Shown: positions 1 to 4,894 of the stretch, piece by piece | Layout: each line of letters begins with the position of its first letter | How positions within the stretch are numbered: the stretch's first letter is position 1 | Assembly (NCBI GenBank): GCA_019057735.1 | Contig: JAHLWV010000146.1 | Location: 1-5,938, forward strand | Reading direction: 5' to 3' | DNA: 5,938 nt | Source: Promethearchaeota archaeon | GTDB taxonomy: Archaea; Asgardarchaeota; Lokiarchaeia; Sigynarchaeales; SOKP01 | Made by a program: the position numbers and the translations under genes | The notes under the pieces: model-generated | Told to the model about the DNA's origin: nothing | Database searches by the model: none | Seen by the model: the letters and a program-made list of their open reading frames with translations, nothing else

Positions 1-26
1 AAGAAATAGATAAATAAATAAAAAAG
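1..26 (-). terminator. T-rich tract after the membrane protein gene
   Basis: Read on the minus strand, the bases just after the TAA stop form a run of Ts interrupted by single As (five to six Ts, then repeated TATTT units). There is no stem-loop. Archaeal transcription commonly ends at such bare U-rich tracts, so this is a plausible terminator for the gene at 27-674. The window edge cuts off anything beyond. Confidence 0.35.
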
Positions 27-674
27 TTATTGAGCAATAGACCAGACAATAAAAAGAACAAGAAGACAAAATGAAAGTATAAATAAAAAAATAATAACAA
101 CTTTAAGGTAATTTTCCTCAGTCTTTTTTGCACTTGGGTGCTTAGATGGTATTATTCGGCTATTTAAATCGAATTTATTTAACGAAGTGAAGGATTCTAA
201 AAAATTATTCAATTGTTGCGCATAATCAACCGTAAATGGAGAGTCTCTTATGGTTGAAAGATATTTTGGTTTTTGAGAAATAAATTCAAGGGCTAAAAAA
301 TTATAATCTCCCGCTATAAAATCAATTACTTGCGTACGAGGAATATTACGGATGAAAACATTAAACCTTTTGATATCTTGCAATTTAAATGATCTCCGGT
401 AGATACGTAATTTAGACCAAAATCTCTCATAAATTAAAATATTGTCAGCATTATCAATCTTAAAAATCAATTCAATATTTTTACATAATAAACCAAGAAT
501 AAAAGTTATGGTCACTAGTGATCCCACAATTATATAATACCAAAACTCATGTCGTAAAAAAAAAGGAGGAAATACCAACATAATCATTGGTAGTAAAGAC
601 AATAGTAATATTACATACCAATATGTTTTAAGATGTATTTTTATTATTGGAAGATCCTCTTCTGATGAATCCAT
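27..674 (-). CDS. Three-helix membrane protein with possible PH-like cytosolic domain
   Basis: A 215-residue protein of unknown function. It has a short acidic N-terminus, two hydrophobic helices at about residues 18-39 and 44-64, a soluble segment at about 66-187 and a third helix at about 190-213, with little after it. There is no cleavable signal peptide. The soluble part alternates short beta-like stretches (IELIFKID, NILIYERF, FKLQDIKRFNV, NFLALEFIS) and ends in an amphipathic helix at about 150-163. That order resembles the PH-like or Ycf4/YcxB-like domains found in small prokaryotic membrane proteins, but this is pattern matching only and no catalytic motif is visible. The ATG at 674 is chosen because it directly precedes the hydrophilic leader; I see no strong SD. 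The gene is divergent from the nucleotidyltransferase at 860 across 185 bases of very AT-rich DNA, so it is probably not part of that module. Confidence 0.75.
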   Translation of the reverse strand: MDSSEEDLPIIKIHLKTYWYVILLLSLLPMIMLVFPPFFLRHEFWYYIIVGSLVTITFILGLLCKNIELIFKIDNADNILIYERFWSKLRIYRRSFKLQDIKRFNVFIRNIPRTQVIDFIAGDYNFLALEFISQKPKYLSTIRDSPFTVDYAQQLNNFLESFTSLNKFDLNSRIIPSKHPSAKKTEENYLKVVIIFLFILSFCLLVLFIVWSIAQ

Positions 675-768
675 ATTGAAGTCATTTTTGTCAATATTAT
701 TATCTTTCCTTAGATAAGTTTGCTTTACATTTCTGACATTTAATTTTTTCTATTATTTTATTTAAAAG

Positions 769-778
769 TTATATATAT
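769..778 (+). promoter_or_regulatory. TATA-like box upstream of the nucleotidyltransferase gene
   Basis: TTATATATAT matches an archaeal box A. A start about 26 bases downstream would fall near 800, giving a 60-90-base leader before the ATGs at 860 or 887. The region is so AT-rich that other positions cannot be excluded. Confidence 0.3.
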
Positions 779-859
779 GAGATCTGAAACGTTAATAAAA
801 CATCTTTTCAATATTTGTGTAAGACAAAAAAATCATAAAAATGATAAAAAAGTGGTTGT

Positions 860-1222
860 ATGTCAATAAGAAGAGAGGGAGAGCAGATGTATTCTGCTTT
901 CTATAATAGTCTAAAAAATTTTCTTTATCATAATTCAGGATATAATGTCGGAGGTGTTGCTAGATGGGGTTCTCGAACAACGGGAGAGCACGAAGATAGG
1001 AGCGATTTGGATGTAATATTTTCGATATTCGGAGATCCTACTAAACAAAAGGTTTATACTGATTTAATAGACAAATTGAAAAAAATTTTGAATGTTAATG
1101 CCAATTTGGGAAGTGATAGAAACGTAATAAAAATTTGGAAGAAAGGTATTACCTGCGATTTAGTTTTACTTTCTGGATCAGATTATAAAGAACAGGTAAG
1201 GAGTAGAAGGTATAATGAATAA
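860..1222 (+). CDS. Minimal Pol-beta-type nucleotidyltransferase (MNT-like)
   Basis: A 120-residue single-domain nucleotidyltransferase of the DNA polymerase beta superfamily. The signature is GS (37-38), exactly ten residues, then DLD (49-51), i.e. GSx10DxD. A third acid, D100, lies in the strand CDLVLL, so the full metal-binding triad is present. The protein stops soon after that strand and has no helical substrate-binding domain, as in MNT antitoxins such as MntA, which transfers AMP to its HepT partner. The GS/SDxD/VDxV pattern is also shared with OAS and CD-NTase enzymes, but those are much longer. The frame is open from 848, after a stop at 845. ATG 860 gives the longest form. ATG 887 (residue 10) has the better SD (GAGGGAG at 875-881) and keeps the whole domain, so it may be the real start. 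The gene lies 34 bases upstream of the HEPN-like gene, probably in one operon, and has a close paralogue at 4895-5365. Confidence 0.85.
   Translation: MSIRREGEQMYSAFYNSLKNFLYHNSGYNVGGVARWGSRTTGEHEDRSDLDVIFSIFGDPTKQKVYTDLIDKLKKILNVNANLGSDRNVIKIWKKGITCDLVLLSGSDYKEQVRSRRYNE
875..881 (+). promoter_or_regulatory. SD-like site favouring a start at 887
   Basis: GAGGGAG ends five bases before the ATG at 887. The ATG at 860 has only a weak GTGG in front of it. This argues for a 111-residue nucleotidyltransferase rather than 120, although the site also lies within a possible coding stretch (residues REGE). Confidence 0.4.
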
Positions 1223-1244
1223 CCCAAAAATGGAAAAATAATTC

Positions 1245-1250
1245 AAGAGG
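1245..1250 (+). promoter_or_regulatory. SD site deciding a TTG start at 1257
   Basis: AAGAGG ends six bases before TTG 1257. An in-frame TAA lies just upstream and the first internal Met is residue 30, so this site is the main support for the TTG start. Confidence 0.5.
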
Positions 1251-1256
1251 ATTAAA

Positions 1257-2153
1257 TTGAATATCAAATCAGAAGGAAGCACACTCTTAGAAAATCATAA
1301 AAAGCTATATGAGCAGCTTATTGAAATCCCCGAGAAAAGAAAAATGATTTATGTTAAAAAGATAAAAGAAGGCGTTAAAGTAGGAAACCCTCGTTTTACA
1401 CCTCCCAAATTTCAATGGCCCGAAAAATTGTTAGTTGCTTTAAGAAATCACTTACAAAACATTTATAATTTTTTTGATAAGTATTCTTACTGGTTTGACG
1501 ATACTCTGATACCTATTTTGGACACCAACGAAAGGAGGGCGTCAAAGAAATCCGTTATTTTTCTATTAGAGGAGGATGTGTGGAGCACGGATGAGGTCTA
1601 TGGCGATTACATCCTAGAAGAGAGTCGAGACGGAGTATCCATTAGTTATTCTCGAAGGGACAGGAAAATAAAACAAATTACCTTAAATACTAAAGAGGAG
1701 TCTGAGATAAAGAAAAATATTTGTAAAGATGCGATAAGCCAAATACAGAACCAATTCGTATTCTTATGGAATAAGTTGGAAACAGAAATACGAGCGTGTG
1801 TTGACGAGCTTTTCCGTAAACCCCCAAAATTTATCCTCAAACCCAATTATTTACAAGATCAACTTGAAAAAGCAAAACTAATTTCCGAACAATGGGCAGA
1901 GGCAGGTCTACTTAACTTAGGGAGGATAGTAGAACATTGGTTAATAATTAAACTGGGAATGAAAAGCGCTCCTTTTTTTCGCGATCTTATACGAGAAGCA
2001 GAGATTGCGGGTTTAATAGATAAAAACGAGGAAAAACTTATAAGAAATATTAGAACTAATTATAATGATTTGAAACATAAAACCTACTATAAAATAGATA
2101 GTGAGGACATAAAAATAATGATAAAAAACTTTTCTAATTTGTTCAAATCTTAA
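1257..2153 (+). CDS. Helical protein with C-terminal HEPN-like domain, partner of the MNT-like gene
   Basis: A 298-residue protein I do not recognise as a whole. Residues 1-95 are charged and helical with aromatic patches. Residues 96-145 look beta-rich (VIFLLEEDVW, YILEES, VSISYS). Residues 150-185 form a long amphipathic helix. Residues 205-298 look HEPN-like: helices around AGLLNLGRIVEHWLI and FRDLIREAEIAGLI, then LIRNIRTNYNDLKHKTYY followed by an 'SEDI' helix, the position where HEPN and DUF4145-type domains carry their R..N..H segment. Here R266 and H274 are separated by seven residues, so the canonical Rx4-6H RNase motif is not strictly met. Tyrosines follow the histidine at +3 and +4, whereas HepT has HxY. 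The gene's position 34 bases after the minimal nucleotidyltransferase suggests a co-transcribed MNT/HEPN-type pair. It is far longer than a typical HepT of about 130-150 residues. It could be a degenerate or regulatory HEPN protein rather than an RNase. Confidence 0.8.
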   Translation: MNIKSEGSTLLENHKKLYEQLIEIPEKRKMIYVKKIKEGVKVGNPRFTPPKFQWPEKLLVALRNHLQNIYNFFDKYSYWFDDTLIPILDTNERRASKKSVIFLLEEDVWSTDEVYGDYILEESRDGVSISYSRRDRKIKQITLNTKEESEIKKNICKDAISQIQNQFVFLWNKLETEIRACVDELFRKPPKFILKPNYLQDQLEKAKLISEQWAEAGLLNLGRIVEHWLIIKLGMKSAPFFRDLIREAEIAGLIDKNEEKLIRNIRTNYNDLKHKTYYKIDSEDIKIMIKNFSNLFKS

Positions 2154-2211
2154 TTATAGTTAGAAAAAATCATTAAATATCAATGTAACTAACATTATAA
2201 CTAGAAGTAAA

Positions 2212-2221
2212 TTTTATTTTA
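2212..2221 (+). promoter_or_regulatory. Weak TATA-like box before the zinc-ribbon gene
   Basis: TTTTATTTTA lies about 30 bases upstream of TTG 2248. That spacing would fit a nearly leaderless transcript of the reconstructed zinc-ribbon gene. The match is weak and the sequence AT-rich. Confidence 0.2.
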
Positions 2222-2247
2222 CAATAACACAATTAATAAGACTAATC

Positions 2248-2376
2248 TTGAAAAATAGAATAGAAGGACCAATTTGTCCTCAATGCGAAGTATGCATTAA
2301 TGAATACTTCATTAATTTGGCACACTTATATTAGTCCCGAGAACGATCGCATTTATCTCTTGTTTCAATGCCCCAT
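2248..2376 (+). pseudogene. Frame-disrupted 5' part of the zinc-ribbon gene
   Basis: From TTG 2248, in the same frame as the downstream ORF, the translation reads GPICPQCEVCINEYFINL and then meets TAG at 2332. In the +1 frame, 2324-2371 reads YISPENDRIYLLFQC and flows into the CPHC pair, if one base is missing from the C run at 2371-2374. Joined, these give a normal first zinc ribbon: CPQC, about 28 residues, a hydrophobic strand, then CPHCKKELGV. This matches the next three repeats, in which the second CxxC is always followed by four residues and then G[VAI]. Two compensating indels are therefore needed, one somewhere in 2287-2332 and one at the C run. Either the gene is damaged or the assembly has two errors. 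The TTG start is a guess without an SD. Confidence 0.5.
2296..2316. repeat. Perfect 9-bp inverted repeat with 3-base loop
   Basis: ATTAATGAA (2296-2304) and TTCATTAAT (2308-2316) are exact reverse complements around TAC. The repeat lies in the stretch where the first of the two inferred frameshifts must be, so a hairpin-templated mutation is possible. Chance in AT-rich DNA is also possible. Confidence 0.5.
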
Positions 2377-2904
2377 TGTAAAAAAGAATTAGGAGTTGCA
2401 ATTATGCAATGGGATCCTCCTGGTATTGTTACCCCCGTTCCTGAGGTACTTACTTGCGCTGAGTGTAGCGAGAAATTTGAGTCTCCACCAAGCGAAAGTT
2501 TTAGAGAGGGAGAATTTGCAAATTATGTGTTAGTAAGATGCCCAAATTGTGGAGCTATTTACGGTGCCGCTAATCTTGATTGGGGAGCAAGCGATAAAGG
2601 AAAGAGTAAAAAAACACAAATATCTTGGAAATGTGCAAAATGTGGTGAGCATTATAGGCGGTTATGTGAGAGACTATTTCGTCATTGGAAAATTGCGTTG
2701 TCTTGCCCTCGTTGTGATTGGACTTATGGGATTATTAATGCTAAAATTCACCTAAATATAAGTGAGGGGCGCGAAAAATGCCGTTATTGCTCAAGAAATC
2801 TTTTTAATAGTATAGACCAAAAAATAGATCCTGAGAGTAAAAAAATTATTCTTTATTGTCACTGGTGTGGAAAAGTTACAGGAGTTACGAATAGAAATTA
2901 TTAA
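2368..2904 (+). CDS. Tandem zinc-ribbon protein (intact part, repeats 1b-4)
   Basis: The uninterrupted frame gives 178 residues, dominated by CxxC pairs: C4 (remnant of the first ribbon), CAEC (30-33) with CPNC (58-61), CAKC (89-92) with CPRC (113-116), and CRYC (138-141) with CHWC (164-167). Each ribbon spaces its pairs by about 20-24 residues and enters the second pair from a hydrophobic strand (YVLVRCPNC, KIALSCPRC, IILYCHWC). The four post-knuckle segments align as CxxC, four residues, then G[VAI]. This is an array of four structural zinc ribbons, as seen in proteins that bind nucleic acid or other proteins. No enzyme motif is present and the function is unknown. The ATG at 2368 falls where a Cys codon is expected and has no SD, so it is probably a by-product of a lost base in the CCCC run at 2371-2374. 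The true start is likely near 2248. Confidence 0.75.
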   Translation: MPHCKKELGVAIMQWDPPGIVTPVPEVLTCAECSEKFESPPSESFREGEFANYVLVRCPNCGAIYGAANLDWGASDKGKSKKTQISWKCAKCGEHYRRLCERLFRHWKIALSCPRCDWTYGIINAKIHLNISEGREKCRYCSRNLFNSIDQKIDPESKKIILYCHWCGKVTGVTNRNY

Positions 2905-2932
2905 AAGATCAAATATCGAACTTATTCAGTCC

Positions 2933-3058
2933 TTACAAACTAAACACCAGTATAAAAATCATTGCGACAAGAAAGAAGCAATACTCGTACCTTACATACA
3001 ATTTACCGAATTTTGGGAAGTAAATTTTCAAACCGCGAGAACCAAAAGTTTGTTTCAC
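2933..3058 (-). CDS. Candidate small hydrophobic protein downstream of the nuclease-like gene
   Basis: A 41-residue ORF starting with GTG at 3058, preceded on the minus strand by AAAGGAGATTT, a good SD with GGAG four bases before the start. The first 25 residues are basic and aromatic. Residues 26-41 are strongly hydrophobic (YCFFLVAMIFILVFSL), which suggests a short membrane helix at the C-terminus. It begins 39 bases after the TAG stop of the nuclease-like gene and is in the same frame, with no stop between, so it could be a separate small gene or a C-terminal extension reached by amber readthrough. It is short enough to be chance. The SD and hydrophobic pattern are the support. Confidence 0.35.
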   Translation of the reverse strand: MKQTFGSRGLKIYFPKFGKLYVRYEYCFFLVAMIFILVFSL

Positions 3059-3097
3059 AAATCTCCTTTCTGAAATTGATTGGATGAAAATAATTAA

Positions 3098-3835
3098 CTA
3101 AGATTTAAACTCTAGAATATAGATGTGATACATACAAGGAAATCTATTTGACGCTTCAACCTCTACGCGAGCAGAATTAAAAGGTCTAGCTTTATTAATG
3201 GATTCAAGAAGTTTATCTATAATATTGAAATTCTCGGTAATATTATAACCACCATAGGCATCGTATTCTTTATTGTAAGATATACATCTTTCGAATGCTA
3301 CGATGTTTTCCAAATCTTTAGAAGGAATTCTCCTTATATCTCTTGATTGAACGATAAGTATAAAATAATCACACTTTTTCTTAAAAATATCAATTAGCGT
3401 GCGAGCAGTGAAATTCCTGCCCCATCCTTTAGGTTTTTTCTTTTTTTCTACTCTGATTTTGTTTTCTTCTTCCCTTTGGTCAATCGCTTTTAAATATTGG
3501 TTCAAAAAATCCTCTCCAACTGGTTTTCCGTGAGTTCCGTATATTTCTTTTTCTAATTGCATTACATCTTCCTCGAAAGAGAATTTTGCTTCAACAAGAA
3601 CATCCTCAATTCTTATATCATATTTGTATGTCCTTTTCTCAACTTTCTTGCTATACTCCATCTTAAAATTAAAATCTTTTTTATCAAGATGTTTTGCTAA
3701 AATATTAATGATGTGTCTTTCTTGCTTTACTCCTCTTGCCCAAGAGCTGAGAACTGTTAGTTCCTTTCTTAATTCATCCGATTGAAAAATCCTTTTAAAA
3801 GTCTCAAGATTGATTTCTTTGTTCACATAAATCAT
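3098..3835 (-). CDS. PD-(D/E)xK nuclease-like protein
   Basis: A 245-residue protein without a family name I recognise. Its N-terminal half matches the restriction-endonuclease fold: a helix with a conserved-looking acid (E39 in KQERHIINILAKHL), a strand with D73 (KYDIRIED), then VLVEAKFSF, where E82-A-K84 is the ExK of the PD-(D/E)xK motif. After a charged helical insert rich in Lys and Glu (about 95-137) comes a hydrophobic strand, YFILIVQSRDI (157-167), typical of the later core strand. The C-terminus is alpha/beta and ends HIYILEFKS. It could be a DNA or RNA nuclease of a defence or repair system; the substrate is unknown. The ATG at 3835 has an AGGA SD seven bases upstream. The stop is TAG, the only amber among the intact genes here, and the frame stays open for 54 codons beyond it. 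The gene stands alone or with the small ORF at 2933-3058. Confidence 0.75.
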   Translation of the reverse strand: MIYVNKEINLETFKRIFQSDELRKELTVLSSWARGVKQERHIINILAKHLDKKDFNFKMEYSKKVEKRTYKYDIRIEDVLVEAKFSFEEDVMQLEKEIYGTHGKPVGEDFLNQYLKAIDQREEENKIRVEKKKKPKGWGRNFTARTLIDIFKKKCDYFILIVQSRDIRRIPSKDLENIVAFERCISYNKEYDAYGGYNITENFNIIDKLLESINKARPFNSARVEVEASNRFPCMYHIYILEFKS

Positions 3836-3842
3836 AAATAAT

Positions 3843-3858
3843 TCCTAATATATAAAAC
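3843..3858 (-). promoter_or_regulatory. TATA box and SD of the nuclease-like gene
   Basis: On the minus strand, TTTTATATATTA (3858-3847) is followed at once by AGGA (3846-3843) and ATG 3835. The SD supports the start. The TATA is oddly close: a start 26 bases beyond it would fall inside the gene near codon 4 (GTG), so either the real TATA lies further upstream or the initiation site is unusual. A TTGACT lies 17 bases upstream of TATATA, a bacterial-type spacing, but then the leader would exclude the SD. Confidence 0.35.
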
Positions 3859-3905
3859 ATGATGCAAATAAAGTCAAGATAATTAAAAATAAGGTGTAGA
3901 ATGAT

Positions 3906-3960
3906 CGAATAATTTTCGCTTCGCTTCAAAATTGAAGCTGTAGGTAGCGATGAAAATTCG
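3906..3960. repeat. Imperfect long stem-loop
   Basis: The inner hairpin pairs GCTTCAA (3923-3929) with TTGAAGC (3932-3938). Outside it, AATTTTCGCT (3911-3920) pairs with AGC plus GAAAATT (3946-3948 and 3952-3958) across a 3-base bulge. Together this makes about 17 base pairs in a 50-base span. It lies 70-125 bases upstream of the nuclease-like gene and could be regulatory, an RNA element or a mobile-element trace. Confidence 0.35.
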
Positions 3961-4140
3961 TATAGAATGGTAAATTCACAGTCTGATTTCGAAGGAAGTT
4001 TGGTGCAAAAAGATAAAATTTTTTTAGATCTGAAATGAACGCCATCCTAAAAAAAAATGAATATTTGGAAATTCTGATTAAAAAATAAAAGTCCTATTCT
4101 CATTAACTAAAATCCATTTTTGAAAAATGAATATCTGTTG

Positions 4141-4207
4141 AAATCTTTGATTATAAGGTTTTTGGTGAAATTAACCTAGTTTCGATAAATTTTTTAATCA
4201 TCGATTT
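4141..4207. repeat. Nested inverted repeat
   Basis: AAATC-TT-TGATTA (4141-4153) pairs with TAATCA-TC-GATTT (4195-4207), 11 base pairs around a 2x2 internal loop. Inside, AGGTT (4156-4160) pairs with AACCT (4173-4177). A small hairpin TCAAC/GTTGA follows at 4216-4228. A similar TTGATTATAA word recurs at 4148 and 4224. The signal is modest given the AT-rich composition. Confidence 0.25.
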
Positions 4208-4547
4208 CGTATTTTTCAACTCGGTTGATTATAAAGATTCGTGGAATTTAGCGGAATCATTGAGATCTTGGAATCGAAAGATTTAAATAATATGCTTCAT
4301 TTATTATTATTGAGAAATATGGAGTTCATCATAGTGCGGAATCCCTCTGTTTCTTAATCTACTCGATGGTTTAAGGGTATATAAGCTGGAGATAAAGCAT
4401 GAACAATTGTAGAGTAAACCCTCTTGTAGAAAATAAAAACAATAAAAAGTAGTGAATCTATAGTATGAAACGTATTAAAGAGAGAAAATATGAAGTAGAA
4501 ACTAGTGTTTGAACCAAAGAATTCAATGGATTAATGTTAGGTAACCA

Positions 4548-4556
4548 TTTATAAAA
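4548..4556 (+). promoter_or_regulatory. TATA box of the candidate RNA unit
   Basis: TTTATAAAA is a near-ideal archaeal box A. Transcription about 26 bases downstream would begin near 4578, two bases from the 5' arm of the closed structure at 4580-4694. That coincidence is the main reason for calling it. Confidence 0.35.
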
Positions 4557-4579
4557 ATGAACAATAAGCATTTTTGTCT

Positions 4580-4694
4580 ATCATTGAACAGGGGACGGAA
4601 TATTTTTATTTTAATTACAGCTCAGGTGAAATTTATGGTTTCACATTTAATCGGGAGATTGAATGGAGAAGTTTTTCTCGCCTTGTTCAATGAT
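4580..4694 (+). ncRNA. Candidate structured RNA: closing stem with three hairpins
   Basis: The ends pair: ATCATTGAACA (4580-4590) with TGTTCAATGAT (4684-4694), continued by GG (4591-4592) with CC (4681-4682) past one bulged T. Inside are three consecutive hairpins: GTGAAA/TTTCAC (4626-4631/4639-4644, 7-base loop); TTTAATC/GATTGAA (4646-4652/4657-4663, one G-U pair) capped by GGGA, a GNRA tetraloop; and GAGAA/TTCTC (4666-4670/4675-4679, loop GTTT). The 5' third (4593-4625) is mostly unpaired. A TATA box lies at the right distance upstream and a hairpin plus T-run terminator lies at 4842-4879, so a transcript of about 300 bases is plausible. It matches no RNA family I recognise. A 48-codon ORF (4557-4703) overlaps it, but its ATG lies upstream of the inferred transcript start. 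Chance pairing and a MITE-like element are the alternatives; I see no flanking target duplication. Confidence 0.35.
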
Positions 4695-4841
4695 TTGAGA
4701 TAAGGTAATTATTAAATGGGAGTGAAACGATATCGCATTGAATTATATTATACACTTTTATTACATGGATGGTATACTCCTATAAAATCTTGAATAATAG
4801 AATTCTTGTTAGATTAACAGGATATTGGATGTATTTTATAC

Positions 4842-4879
4842 GGATATTATGACTTTTAAAATATCCTTCTTTTTTTTTT
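4842..4879 (+). terminator. Hairpin plus T-run terminator, plus strand
   Basis: GGATATT (4842-4848) pairs with AATATCC (4860-4866) across an 11-base loop and is followed by TTC and ten Ts (4870-4879). A second upstream copy, AGGATATT at 4819-4826, could compete for the same 3' arm with 8 base pairs. The site faces the end of the convergent nucleotidyltransferase gene and would end transcripts from the candidate RNA unit. Confidence 0.5.
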
Positions 4880-4894
4880 AACCAAATATTTAGT

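Larger units (their letters stand above)
3836..4894. other. 1.06-kb gap without a convincing protein gene
   Basis: No frame holds a long ORF. The longest small ones seen are a 48-codon plus-strand ORF at 4557-4703 and short ORFs at 4399-4452 and 4464-4511. The gap does hold inverted-repeat structures (3906-3960, 4141-4207, 4580-4694), a plus-strand TATA box (4548-4556), a minus-strand CTTATATA (4385-4378) and a strong plus-strand terminator (4842-4879). It lies directly 3' of the second nucleotidyltransferase, where the first copy has its HEPN-like partner, and is about long enough for one. I found no recognisable remnant of that partner on the minus strand. Confidence 0.6.

Noticed and set aside
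1646..1846. Minus-strand ORF inside the HEPN-like gene
   Set aside because: Antisense shadow of a well-supported coding region.
2248..2370. Amber (pyrrolysine) readthrough of the TAG at 2332 in the zinc-ribbon gene
   Set aside because: Reading through keeps the frame but yields a sequence without the expected strand and with Met in place of the knuckle Cys. The frameshift reading restores both.
2549..3073. Two 68-codon plus-strand ORFs overlapping the zinc-ribbon gene and its 3' side
   Set aside because: The first is out of frame within the zinc-ribbon gene. The second starts inside it, has no SD or domain pattern, and runs antisense to the better supported small ORF at 2933-3058.
4399..4452. 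17-codon ORF with a good GGAG site and a TATATAAG upstream
   Set aside because: Too short to support. The TATA and SD are too close together to serve the same start, and the encoded peptide has no distinctive pattern.
4580..4694. MITE or insertion-sequence remnant with terminal inverted repeats
   Set aside because: No target-site duplication is visible at the flanks and there is no transposase fragment in the window. It is kept only as an alternative to the RNA interpretation.
4557..4703. 48-codon plus-strand ORF starting at ATG 4557
   Set aside because: No SD, the ATG touches the TATA box and lies before the inferred transcript start, and this length occurs by chance. The base-pairing structure explains the stretch better.
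4695..4894. Open stretch of 38 codons after the stop of the second nucleotidyltransferase, in its own frame
   Set aside because: The stop is TAA, the next stretches are broken by further stops, there is no start codon or resemblance to the HEPN-like partner, and the first copy ends at the equivalent place.
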